From Glaciecola sp947496235 (GTDB taxonomy: Bacteria > Pseudomonadota > Gammaproteobacteria > Enterobacterales > Alteromonadaceae), in NCBI RefSeq assembly GCF_050306235.1, contig NZ_JBLWFH010000011.1:67094-131093 (forward strand): DNA of 64,000 bases, read 5' to 3'. Below, in pieces: positions 56,697 to 63,872 of this stretch. The stretch's first letter is position 1, and the number at the start of each line of letters is the position of its first letter. A program made the position numbers and the translations under genes. Under the pieces are notes generated by a model. The model had not been told where the DNA came from. It was given only the letters and a program-made list of their open reading frames with translations, and did not search any database.

Positions 56697-56726
56697 AAAA
56701 AAGAGGACGTATTAAACGTCCTCTTC
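56697..56726 (-). terminator. Intrinsic terminator of tkt
   Basis: AAGAGGACGT/ACGTCCTCTT (10 bp, loop ATTAA) is followed by six T on the - strand, just past the tkt stop. It separates tkt from the aldo/keto reductase gene. Confidence 0.9.
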
Positions 56727-56738
56727 AATTGGTCACTA

Positions 56739-58736
56739 TTAACCTAACAGGCCTTGAGCTTTTGCGATAATATTATCCACAGTAAAGCCAAAGTGTTCTA
56801 GCAATGCGTTACCTGGTGCAGATTCTCCGAAGGTCTGCATACCGATTATAGCTCCTGATGTACCTACATACTTGTACCAGAAATCTGTATGGGCTGCTTC
56901 TACCACAAGTTTTGGAACATCACTTGGTAACACTTCATCTTTATAGGCTTGAGATTGCGCATCAAACTGCTCAGTACTTGGCATAGATACCACTCGAACT
57001 TGATAGCCTTGCTCATTTAAGGTATCCGCTGCTCCCATCGCAATTCCCATTTCTGAGCCGGTTGCAATGATAATTAACTGCGGCGCTTGAGCACTTTCTT
57101 TTAAGATGTAACCACCTTTTGCAATCGCCTTAAGTTGCTCATCTGAGCGCGCCATAGCTTTGGTGCCCTGACGAGAAAATACCAGTGCACTTGGTCCTTC
57201 CTCTTTAATGATCGCTTGTCTCCATGCTTCGGCCGTTTCTGCTGCATCGCAAGGTCGCCAAGTAGTTAAATTAGGCGTTAGGCGTAGATTTGCTAACTGC
57301 TCAATAGGTTGGTGAGTCGGACCATCTTCACCTTGACCAATAGAGTCATGAGTGTAAACAAAAATATTTTTAGCTTTCATTAGGGCTGACATTCTTACTG
57401 CATTTCGTGCATATTCCATGAACATTAAGAAAGTCGCGCCAAATGGTATAAAGCCGCCGTGTAAAGCTATCCCGTTCATGATGGCGCTCATACCAAACTC
57501 GCGCACACCGTAGAAGATATAATTGCCGGCTGGATCATCTTGAATGCCTTTGGCATCAGGCCATAGGGTTAAATTTGAGCCAGCTAAGTCAGCTGAACCG
57601 CCCATGATTTCAGGTAATAATCCAGTAAAGAACTCGATGGAATTCTGCGACGCTTTACGAGTTGCAATGTTTTCTGCTTTTTCTTGTGATTGACGAACGA
57701 ATTCATCTGCCTTTTTATTTAAATCTTCAGTTAAAGCTTTTTTCACAACACGACGAACATATTCTTCTGCAAGTTCAGGATGTTTTTCCTGATAGCTTTC
57801 GAACAATGAACGCCACTGACTTTCTAACGTGTCACCTTTATCTTTTGTGTCCCATTGAGCATACACATCATCTGGAATTTCAAATGCAGGATAATCCCAG
57901 TTTAGGAATTTACGAATCTCAACAATTTCATCTTCACCTAATGGAGAACCATGACATGCATGACTTCCTGATTTGTTTGGAGAACCAAAGCCGATAATAG
58001 TTTTGCAACAAATCAATGTCGGTTTACCAGTTTCGGCCTGAGCTTGCTCAATAGCTGCAGTAATTGCATCCATATCATGACCGTCAACATCGCGGATTAC
58101 GTGCCAACCGTAAGATTCAAAACGCTTAGCAGTATCGTCGGTGAACCAACCTTCTACATGGCCATCGATAGAAATGCCGTTGTCATCCCAGAATGCAATT
58201 AATTTGCCTAGTTTTAAAGTACCGGCTAATGAACAAGCTTCATGTGAAATACCTTCCATTAAGCAGCCATCACCTAAAAAGCAATAAGTGAAATGATCTA
58301 CAATATCAAAACCTGGCTGATTAAATTGTCCCGCTAAGGTTTTTTCCGCAATTGCCATACCTACTGCGTTTGCAATACCCGCACCCAAAGGGCCTGTTGT
58401 AGTTTCAACACCAGGTGTATAACCGTATTCAGGGTGACCTGGGGTTTTCGAATGTAGTTGTCTAAATTGCTTTAGATCTTCCATGGAAAGGTCATAACCG
58501 CTTAAATGCAATAAAGCATATTGCAACATTGAGCCATGTCCGTTCGAAAGAACGAATCTGTCTCTATTGCTCCAATTTGGATTATTAGGATTATGGTTAT
58601 AGAATTTTTGCCATAAAACAGTGGCTATTTCAGCCATTCCCATTGGCGCACCAGGGTGGCCAGAATTAGCTTTTTGAACGGCATCTACCGCTAACATTCG
58701 AATCGCATTTGCAGCAGGCGTAGTGATCACAGACAT
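56739..58736 (-). CDS. tkt: Transketolase
   Basis: This thiamine-diphosphate enzyme of the pentose phosphate pathway consumes xylulose-5-phosphate made by XylB. From the ATG at 58736 (GGGAAG upstream) it has 665 residues, like TktA. Segments include NSGHPGAPMGMAEIA, the cofactor-binding FLGDGCLMEGISHEACS, WDDNGISIDG and FVYTHDSIGQGEDGPTHQPIEQ. Whether this is the only transketolase of the cell is unknown; its place here suggests a pentose-linked copy. Confidence 0.96.
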   Translation of the reverse strand: MSVITTPAANAIRMLAVDAVQKANSGHPGAPMGMAEIATVLWQKFYNHNPNNPNWSNRDRFVLSNGHGSMLQYALLHLSGYDLSMEDLKQFRQLHSKTPGHPEYGYTPGVETTTGPLGAGIANAVGMAIAEKTLAGQFNQPGFDIVDHFTYCFLGDGCLMEGISHEACSLAGTLKLGKLIAFWDDNGISIDGHVEGWFTDDTAKRFESYGWHVIRDVDGHDMDAITAAIEQAQAETGKPTLICCKTIIGFGSPNKSGSHACHGSPLGEDEIVEIRKFLNWDYPAFEIPDDVYAQWDTKDKGDTLESQWRSLFESYQEKHPELAEEYVRRVVKKALTEDLNKKADEFVRQSQEKAENIATRKASQNSIEFFTGLLPEIMGGSADLAGSNLTLWPDAKGIQDDPAGNYIFYGVREFGMSAIMNGIALHGGFIPFGATFLMFMEYARNAVRMSALMKAKNIFVYTHDSIGQGEDGPTHQPIEQLANLRLTPNLTTWRPCDAAETAEAWRQAIIKEEGPSALVFSRQGTKAMARSDEQLKAIAKGGYILKESAQAPQLIIIATGSEMGIAMGAADTLNEQGYQVRVVSMPSTEQFDAQSQAYKDEVLPSDVPKLVVEAAHTDFWYKYVGTSGAIIGMQTFGESAPGNALLEHFGFTVDNIIAKAQGLLG

Positions 58737-59277
58737 CGTATCTTCCCATTTTAAATTCAAGTTTTACCGAGAAACGGTGAGAATATTTCAATTTGCGTAG
58801 GAGAGTAAATGTTGCACTAATCTGACGCAAATAAAATAAGTAAATAAATAAAGCGTTAGTTTAAAATCATCATACTAGAAAAAACAGCTAAAGCGGTAAA
58901 ACTGCTTTATAAAAAATGATTCTTTCATATCTCCAATTAGTAATAATATATTACATATTAAAATGGTGCGACTAGAAAGCACTAGATTTTTCACACTATA
59001 TTAGAGCCTGAATTAATAAGATTCCACTCTCGCTTACTTTCCCAATGTTTCCTGCCACTTAACTCTATTAACTCGCAATATAACTTTCTGTAAATCGTGA
59101 ACTTTTCGTGAAACTTCTGAGAACTTTAGTTTCTAGAATAGCGCCTGATCGGAAACGTTGAACTGCTGACCGACTACTTTGCGACTCGGTGCGTGGAAGT
59201 TCTAATATTAATAATAGTTTCAATTAGATACACCTTTTCGCTACTAAAAATAAACACTTAATTCAAGGAAACAAGCA
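58737..59277. other. Intergenic region upstream of the RTX-type gene
   Basis: This 541-bp AT-rich gap lies between divergent tkt and the RTX-type gene and must contain both promoters. I see no gene and no strong repeat. AAGGAAACAAGC precedes the downstream ATG as a ribosome site. Confidence 0.45.
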
Positions 59278-60195
59278 ATGAAGAGATTTACTAAGGTGTT
59301 ACCTATTTCCTCTATTATACTTGGTGTTAGTAGTATGGCATTAGTAACGCCGGCACTAGCGGAAACTGAGTTTAGAGCGCCATTTTTTTCCAAATCGTTT
59401 TTGGGCCAAGAACTAAGAGCAAGTGGCATTAGTGAAGGTATATTGTTGGACGATGATTTGATTCGTGGCAATAACGCAGGCGAAGCTGTCATTCAACTAT
59501 CAACCAATCCCATAAACACTAATCCATTCCAATTTTTTCAAGCTGATTCCAGCGAGAGATTAATGACTGTCACTTTTGAAGATGGCTCAGTTGTAGAAGG
59601 TATTTCAGGCTTATTTGATTCAGCCTTTTTTAACTTCGGCACCAGTGTTCAGTATTTTTTGGTAAGTAAAGAAGAGTTGGCCGCGCTAGGTTACAACCAC
59701 AGCGAAATCGTCGATGTCGTTCCCGGTGAAATTGTCGAGTTATCGCTGAATTGGTCAGATTATGGCTTTTCTGAGTTTCAGTTGCCACCTCCAGATCCTG
59801 CACCTACCGAAGACGATATCATTTTTGGCACTGACGCCAACGATCGTTTGGTGGGAACAGATGGTGTTGATATTTTTCTTAGTGGCGGCGGTTCTCGCGA
59901 TCGCATGACCGGAGGCGAAGGTGGAGACTTCTTCGTGGTAGGCGCTGAAGTAGATGACGGTATTAAAAATCGAGATGTTATCCTTGATTTTGAACCCAGT
60001 CGTGATGTGTTGGTGATAGAGCGTAACGCCCGAATGCGTTCAGTTCGTGTCAGAAATGGCAATTTTGTTATTCAATTCCAAGGTTCAGATAGAGATACGG
60101 TTGTGTTCCGCAATTCAACCATCATCAATGCTACGCAATTTGAAATAATTTTCATCAATGGTGAGTTTGATATTTTAGATATTCAACCAGATTAA
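59278..60195 (+). CDS. Secreted protein with RTX-like calcium-binding repeats
   Basis: I do not recognise the N-terminal part. The 305-residue protein has a clear signal peptide (about 1-28, ending ALA) and a unique domain (about 30-170). The C-terminal part has hemolysin-type repeats (GTDANDRLVGTDGVDIF, GGGSRDRMTGGEGGDFFVVG) followed by the beta-roll capping segment DVILDFEPSRDVLVIE, as at serralysin C-termini. Several nonapeptides are imperfect. With a Sec signal rather than a lone C-terminal signal, it is probably surface or periplasmic. Function unknown. Confidence 0.8.
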   Translation: MKRFTKVLPISSIILGVSSMALVTPALAETEFRAPFFSKSFLGQELRASGISEGILLDDDLIRGNNAGEAVIQLSTNPINTNPFQFFQADSSERLMTVTFEDGSVVEGISGLFDSAFFNFGTSVQYFLVSKEELAALGYNHSEIVDVVPGEIVELSLNWSDYGFSEFQLPPPDPAPTEDDIIFGTDANDRLVGTDGVDIFLSGGGSRDRMTGGEGGDFFVVGAEVDDGIKNRDVILDFEPSRDVLVIERNARMRSVRVRNGNFVIQFQGSDRDTVVFRNSTIINATQFEIIFINGEFDILDIQPD

Positions 60196-60247
60196 GTTCA
60201 TCTTCAGCTATTCGCTAGATACTGAAACTTACATCAACAACTTTGCC

Positions 60248-60280
60248 TGACCATTAGTAGTTTGTTATTACTAATGGTCA
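60248..60280. terminator. Hairpin downstream of the RTX-type gene
   Basis: TGACCATTAGTA/TACTAATGGTCA is a perfect 12-bp stem with a 9-nt loop, 52 bp past the stop. It lacks a T-run, but it is the only structure able to end this transcript. Confidence 0.5.
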
Positions 60281-60366
60281 GAATTCTGCAAAATCATTAT
60301 TTTATTAATAACAAGTGTAGGTTGTAATTTTTTGAAGAACTTTAGATTCAATACAAGTCCCAAGAA

Positions 60367-60465
60367 TTAGAAGAAGACCGATTTTGCTTTATCAAAAGTT
60401 ATTCCATGCTTTTGAAGGTTGGACTCAGCTTTCACTGAATCCCAATCGAACTTAATCGTATGTAC
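60367..60465 (-). pseudogene. Fragment of a BrnT-type toxin gene
   Basis: Read on the - strand this stretch encodes about 30 residues, VHTIKFDWDSVKAESNL then QKHGITFDKAKSVFF and a stop. This matches the start of BrnT ribonuclease toxins (consensus KFEWD..KA..N..KHG..FEEA..VF). The rest of the about 95-residue domain, its BrnA antitoxin, and a good start codon are absent, so it is a truncated remnant. It shows that toxin-antitoxin genes have come and gone at this spot. Confidence 0.6.
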
Positions 60466-60497
60466 ATTGTGTGAAGAAAGAAAGGTATGTCAAGGGT

Positions 60498-60565
60498 TGC
60501 TAACGCTTGATTGACGTCCAAACGCAGTGAGGTCACAGCTAAGCTTGTCAAATCTCTTGTTATAC
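60498..60565 (+). repeat. attC-like imperfect palindrome upstream of ccdA
   Basis: A 68-bp stretch begins TGCTAAC and ends GTTATAC (outer boxes), with inner boxes TTGAC (60511-60515) and GTCAA (60547-60551) spaced 6-7 bp in from each end. This R-L-L-R layout and length resemble integron attC sites, though the R boxes deviate from RYYYAAC/GTTRRRY at one base each. Its right box overlaps the ccdA promoter. Confidence 0.4.
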
Positions 60566-60585
60566 GCCAAAGACGCGTCTACAAT
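60557..60585 (+). promoter_or_regulatory. Promoter of ccdAB
   Basis: TTGTTA and TACAAT separated by exactly 17 bp lie 48 bp before the ccdA start. A small dyad TGCGCATAT..ATACGCA just downstream could be the autoregulatory CcdA operator. The -35 overlaps the right box of the attC-like site. Confidence 0.6.
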
Positions 60586-60632
60586 GCGCATATCAATACG
60601 CATACACCCCAAAACTGTTGGGGAGATGAACG

Positions 60633-60878
60633 ATGGCTAACTTATACGACATATCCGCTCCAAAAAAAGCAACAAACTTAAGCCTTAACAGCGATTTACT
60701 TAATAAAGCTAGAGACCTGAAAATTAACTTATCAGCAACACTTGAGCAAGCTCTAAGCGAAAAACTTAAGGATGTCGAATCGGAAAAGTGGAAGCGTGAC
60801 AACAAGGCATCTATTGAAGCTTACAATGATTTCGTAGCTGAAAATGGCTGCTTAAGTGACGAATATAGAGATTATTGA
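60633..60878 (+). CDS. ccdA: CcdA-type antitoxin
   Basis: This antitoxin of a type II pair is 81 residues: an N-terminal ribbon-helix-helix DNA-binding part (KKATNLSLNSDLLNKARDLKINLSATLEQAL) and a C-terminal tail (EAYNDFVAENGCLSDEYRDY) that wraps the toxin. A GGGGAG ribosome site precedes the ATG, in a leader that can fold through CCCCAA/TTGGGG. It presumably represses its own promoter with CcdB. Its stop overlaps the toxin start (TGATG). Confidence 0.92.
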   Translation: MANLYDISAPKKATNLSLNSDLLNKARDLKINLSATLEQALSEKLKDVESEKWKRDNKASIEAYNDFVAENGCLSDEYRDY

Positions 60879-61195
60879 TGCCTCAATTCGATGTTTACCG
60901 AAACCCAAGTAAGAGAACTAAAGATGCATATCCTTACTTAGTCGATGTTCAAAACGCTGTTATCGACCAGCTAGCTACAAGATTGGTTGTGCCTCTTACG
61001 GAAACAACTTCAAGACCAAATATGATGTTGAAAAAGCTAACCCCAGAAATCAACTTCGAGGGCAAAAACTACCTATTTATGACTCAGCAAATAGCATCGG
61101 TACCGCAAGAAATCCTCAAACGTCCCATTGGAACTCTTGAAGGAGCTCGAACGATATTGATAGATGCGATTGACTTTGCCATTACTGGCATATAA
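60878..61195 (+). CDS. ccdB: CcdB-type toxin (DNA gyrase poison)
   Basis: CcdB poisons DNA gyrase when unprotected. The 105-residue protein starts MPQFDVYRNPSKRTKDAYPY and ends with EGARTILIDAIDFAITGI, closely following CcdB, including the C-terminal Trp/Ile-type gyrase-contact region (here Ile). The ATG at 60878 overlaps the ccdA stop by one base. The stop codon's last base coincides with the 3' boundary of the group II intron relic, so the insertion just spared the gene. Confidence 0.92.
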   Translation: MPQFDVYRNPSKRTKDAYPYLVDVQNAVIDQLATRLVVPLTETTSRPNMMLKKLTPEINFEGKNYLFMTQQIASVPQEILKRPIGTLEGARTILIDAIDFAITGI

Positions 61196-61444
61196 TCGGG
61201 ATAGGGAGGTAGTTCACACTACCCCTCCTCCCACACCACCGGGCATACGGGTCACGTACCCTCTGGTCTCAACGATATCACACCTCATATCTGATTCTTG
61301 TTCATCACCCCGTTATTTTGGATTGGACTTCCTCCAAACCCAGCCTCGCGGCTACGCCCTCGCCCTTCTCCTAGCCTTCGCATCTACGTGCACCTGGCAA
61401 GTGGACTTTCACCTCTCTAGTTTTGTGCTATGCCTAGCACACAC
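61195..61444 (-). mobile_element. Compact ORF-less group II intron relic
   Basis: On the - strand the 5' end reads GTGTGTGCTAGGCATAGCAC then AACTAGAGAGGTGAAAGTCC, and the interior has TTTGGAGGAAG and GATGAACAAGAATCAGATATGAGG, as in domain I of bacterial group II introns. The 3' part holds a domain V-like hairpin (ACCAGAGGG paired with CCCGGTGGT, about 61225-61268), a domain VI-like hairpin (GGGGTAGT/ACTACC) and the end CCTATCCCGAT. Domains II-IV and the reverse transcriptase gene are missing; at about 250 bp it is far shorter than a working intron. Seven bases upstream of its 5' end lies the hairpin at 61452-61506. Confidence 0.7.
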
Positions 61445-61451
61445 CTTAATA

Positions 61452-61506
61452 TGGGACACAAACACGTAGGCGAAAATGGCGAAGCCGCCTGCTTGTTCGT
61501 GTCCCA
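61452..61506. repeat. Long imperfect hairpin next to the intron relic
   Basis: TGGGACAC (61452-61459) pairs with GTGTCCCA (61499-61506), and the pairing continues inward as AACA and AGGCG with bulges, closing on a GAAAATGGCGAAGC loop. It is the 5' exon of the intron relic, or part of the left end of the IS110-family element. A perfect 16-bp palindrome GCCCGCCATGGCGGGC follows at 61507-61522. Confidence 0.55.
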
Positions 61507-61556
61507 GCCCGCCATGGCGGGCGCCATAATTTTTTTGATACTCATTGAGCCTCCTC

Positions 61557-61583
61557 CTCAGATAAATTTGAGTTTATCCTGAG
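61557..61583 (+). promoter_or_regulatory. Hairpin in the leader of the IS110-family transposase
   Basis: CTCAGATAAA and TTTATCCTGAG pair with one bulge around a TTTGAG loop, 31 bp before the transposase start. It may limit translation or belong to a non-coding RNA of the element. Confidence 0.4.
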
Positions 61584-61613
61584 ATGGCAACCAAACCAAA
61601 CGGAGAAAACTCA

Positions 61614-62663
61614 ATGAACTTCTATACTAATACACATCCTTACTATTGTGGAATCGATTTACACACAAGATTACTTTACGTTTGCATTATCGATAATGAA
61701 AACAATGTCCTCGTACATGAAAAAATCGATGATTCACCTCAGAAATTATTAGCGCTTTTAGCGCCTTATCGTGGAAATGTCGTCGTTGGCGTTGAGTGTA
61801 TGCACTGCTGGTATTGGCTATCGGATTTCTGTGAAGAGCACAATATTGATTTCATTCTTGGTCATGCCCTTTATATGAAAGCCATTCACGCGGGTAAAAC
61901 TAAAAACGATAAAATTGATGCCCTTAAAATCGCTAAACTTATTCGTGGTGGTAATTTCCCGTTATCCCATGCTTACTCGAAACAATACAGAGCGATTCGT
62001 GATGCGCTTCGTCGACGTACTCATATTATGCGCATGAGTGCACAGCTTAAAGGTCATGTTGCAGCCACCATTAGCCAATACAACTTACCCGCCTTAGAAT
62101 CTCGATTGAATCTACGTAATGCGCCTGACCGACAAAAGATGCACCACTTCTTTCCGGATGAAGCTGTACAAAAAAGTATGGATTTAAACCTCAATGTCAT
62201 CAGCACCATGGTGCATGAAATCTATAAAATTGAGCACTATGTGAAGAAGAACGCCCAACACCATAAAGGTCGTGATTATCATATTCTGAACTCTTTTCCT
62301 GGTATTGGGAAAATCCTAGCCCTTACCATCTTATATGAAGTCGGGGAAATTCAGCGATTCCCTCGAGTTCAACAATTTGCTTCCTATGCCAGATTAGTCA
62401 AATGCAAAGCGGAATCCGCAGGTAAAAGCTATGGCACACAAGGCAATAAAATAGGCAACGCTCATCTTAAATGGGCGTTCAGTGAAGCAACCGTTCTCTA
62501 CCTTAAAGGCAATGATAACGCTAAAAGCTATCTGCAATCTTTGCAAAAACGCATGAGCAAGGCTAAAGCGTTATCCGCACTAGCCCATAAAATTGGCCGA
62601 TGTGTTTACTTTATGCTGAAGAACCAACAGGTGTTTGATGAAGAGCGCTTTTTAAACGGGTAA
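61614..62663 (+). CDS. IS110-family transposase
   Basis: This site-specific transposase has 349 residues. The ATG at 61614 has CGGAG upstream; an upstream in-frame ATG at 61584 adds ten doubtful residues. The N-terminal RuvC-like DEDD domain has YYCGIDLHTRLLYVCIID, VVGVECMHCWYWL and NDKIDALKIAKLIRGG. The C-terminal transposase_20 domain has ILNSFPGIGKILALTILYEVG and KCKAESAGKSYGTQG, with the candidate catalytic Ser. The gene is full length. IS110 elements lack terminal inverted repeats, so exact ends are not set. Structured non-coding DNA flanks it on both sides. Confidence 0.95.
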   Translation: MNFYTNTHPYYCGIDLHTRLLYVCIIDNENNVLVHEKIDDSPQKLLALLAPYRGNVVVGVECMHCWYWLSDFCEEHNIDFILGHALYMKAIHAGKTKNDKIDALKIAKLIRGGNFPLSHAYSKQYRAIRDALRRRTHIMRMSAQLKGHVAATISQYNLPALESRLNLRNAPDRQKMHHFFPDEAVQKSMDLNLNVISTMVHEIYKIEHYVKKNAQHHKGRDYHILNSFPGIGKILALTILYEVGEIQRFPRVQQFASYARLVKCKAESAGKSYGTQGNKIGNAHLKWAFSEATVLYLKGNDNAKSYLQSLQKRMSKAKALSALAHKIGRCVYFMLKNQQVFDEERFLNG

Positions 62664-62666
62664 GTC

Positions 62667-62806
62667 GCTCTTTGGCATGAGCTATAGCGTCTAACTGGCA
62701 CAACGGCGAGTATCTGGTTATTGCACAAACCTCGGCTTTGAGCAGCATCAATAACGATACCAATATGCCTAAACCACTTGCGTTTGATTAGACATGCCAA
62801 AGTAGC
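62667..62806 (+). ncRNA. Structured non-coding 3' flank, possible bridge RNA region
   Basis: Right after the transposase stop, GTCGCTCTTTGGCATG is matched by the inverse CATGCCAAAGTAGCG about 110 bp on (about 62793-62808), and inside CTGGTTATTG can pair with CAATAACGATACCA. IS110/IS1111 elements are known to encode a bridge RNA in a non-coding end that pairs with target and donor DNA. That this is such an RNA is inference; a subterminal inverted repeat is the other reading. Confidence 0.4.
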
Positions 62807-62808
62807 GC

Positions 62809-62955
62809 AATCTTAAGCTTTTATTTGAATTTGCTTACACCTTCACTGAGCCCGACACTAACTGGAATTATTAATAGCCACTTAGTTTTGAATAGGACAG
62901 AGGAAGGTTAACCGATGAATGTCTAGTGCAGTTGCCCATCAAATGGAATTGAAAA
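62809..62955. other. Non-coding stretch after the IS110-family element
   Basis: No gene, promoter or clear repeat is seen in this stretch. It probably contains the right boundary of the IS element. Confidence 0.4.
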
Positions 62956-63127
62956 GTGCAACATTACAGAGCCTCTATATGTGTTTGACGTAAGCAACTT
63001 GCTTAACATCAACCATGACAGACGAAGTAAACAGGTTCCATAAAAGAAGTTGGCTTGATCTTGAAAAAGTGATCAAAGGACATTCTTTTTTCATTGACAC
63101 GCCGGAGGCTCATATGTGTTATGTGCC
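62956..63127 (-). repeat. attC-like palindromic stretch downstream of the membrane-protein gene
   Basis: Read on the - strand it starts GGCACATAAC (63127-63118, containing the gene's stop) and ends GTTGCAC (62962-62956), with inner inverted boxes GAGCCTC (63111-63105) and GAGGCTC (62975-62969). The layout fits an oversized attC (about 170 bp), but boxes match the consensus only loosely. Confidence 0.3.
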
Positions 63128-63550
63128 ATGCAGGTTACGCCCTTTTATTTTAAGGAATTGATAACAAGAACCTGTAAATAAAGAAAGCCAAAATAAGCCA
63201 AAGAGTACGAGTGCCGTAAGAACAAGAACCAAACGCTCGTCTTGTGTCGCATTTGATTTTGACAAAGCTACCAAAAGAGGAAAAGGTACGGATACGACTG
63301 TTGATGATAATAGAGCTAACAAAAATTTAGGCTGCTTTATTTTGGTTTGGATATAACCAACAATAGTGTGATAAATAACAAAAAGTAATAAAATCATTGG
63401 CGCAAAAAAGAATAAAGATTGATAGCCCTCTGTTGCTTGAGAAGCTTTCTGATACAGGTCTATATCAGTTAAAGCAAATAACAGAATAACTAAAGATCCT
63501 GGAAGAAAGCTCCATAAGGCCGATGCAAAGGCAAAACGTTTACTTGGCAC
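63119..63550 (-). CDS. Small four-helix membrane protein, possible gene cassette
   Basis: I do not recognise this 143-residue protein. It starts at a GTG (63550) with AGGAG 9-10 nt upstream and has four hydrophobic helices (about 9-28, 45-66, 77-97, 109-132) with a short basic C-terminus KIKGRNLHGT. The gene is framed by a 10-bp inverted box: GTTATGTGCC just before it and GGCACATAAC containing its stop, both read on the - strand. Such a single gene between matched boxes is how integron cassettes look. Function unknown. Confidence 0.65.
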   Translation of the reverse strand: MPSKRFAFASALWSFLPGSLVILLFALTDIDLYQKASQATEGYQSLFFFAPMILLLFVIYHTIVGYIQTKIKQPKFLLALLSSTVVSVPFPLLVALSKSNATQDERLVLVLTALVLFGLFWLSLFTGSCYQFLKIKGRNLHGT

Positions 63551-63565
63551 TAATTTAATTCTCCT

Positions 63566-63757
63566 GGCACATAACGAGGCTGTAGAAAAAATAAAATGCC
63601 AATTAAATTTCGAGATCTACGTTGATTATTTTTACAGTTCAATGGTGAATCCTATCTGATATTAACGTAGAGTCACGAAAATCGTGCATAAATTAAACAT
63701 TTTTTAATAATGAAAATCAAAACCTAATTTTTCTACAGCTTCAACACCTCGTTAAGC
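63566..63757 (-). repeat. Long attC-like imperfect palindrome upstream of the membrane-protein gene
   Basis: On the - strand it runs GCTTAACGAGG, then a 7-nt insert, then GCTGTAGAAAAA (63739-63728), and about 130 bp on TTTTTTCTACAGCCTCGTTATG (63591-63570). The arms AACGAGG/CCTCGTT and GCTGTAGAAAAA/TTTTTCTACAGC pair perfectly apart from the insert. GCTTAAC fits the attC box RYYYAAC exactly; GTTATGT fits GTTRRRY at all but one base. A miniature transposon with terminal repeats is the alternative. Confidence 0.45.
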
Positions 63758-63868
63758 GGCGTGCCGCGAAGGGGAGCGTTTGCGATAAATTGGCGAAGCC
63801 AATCGCAAACGGGACCCGTAGCGGTACGTCCGAGCATTGGAGCCGTAGGCGGAAATGCGGCTTGAACG
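63751..63868. repeat. Imperfect palindrome abutting the second group II intron
   Basis: The ends CGTTAAGC-GGC and GCGGCTTGAACG are inverse apart from extra bases, like the L boxes of attC with their extrahelical base. The centre is a long hairpin: CGTTTGCGAT (63777-63786) with ATCGCAAACG (63802-63811) and an inner TTGGC/GCCAA. On the - strand the boxes read GTTCAAGCCGC and GCCGCTTAAC. The group II intron begins 4 bp past its right end. Confidence 0.5.
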
Positions 63869-63872
63869 ACAT

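Noticed and set aside
61164..61469. A 101-codon open frame on the + strand after ccdB
   Set aside because: It is antisense to the group II intron relic, starts inside ccdB, and is Thr/Pro/Ser-rich because of the intron's G-rich strand.
61452..61506. Calling the 55-bp hairpin an attC site
   Set aside because: Its boxes do not fit RYYYAAC/GTTRRRY and the stem is too symmetric; it is kept only as a hairpin.
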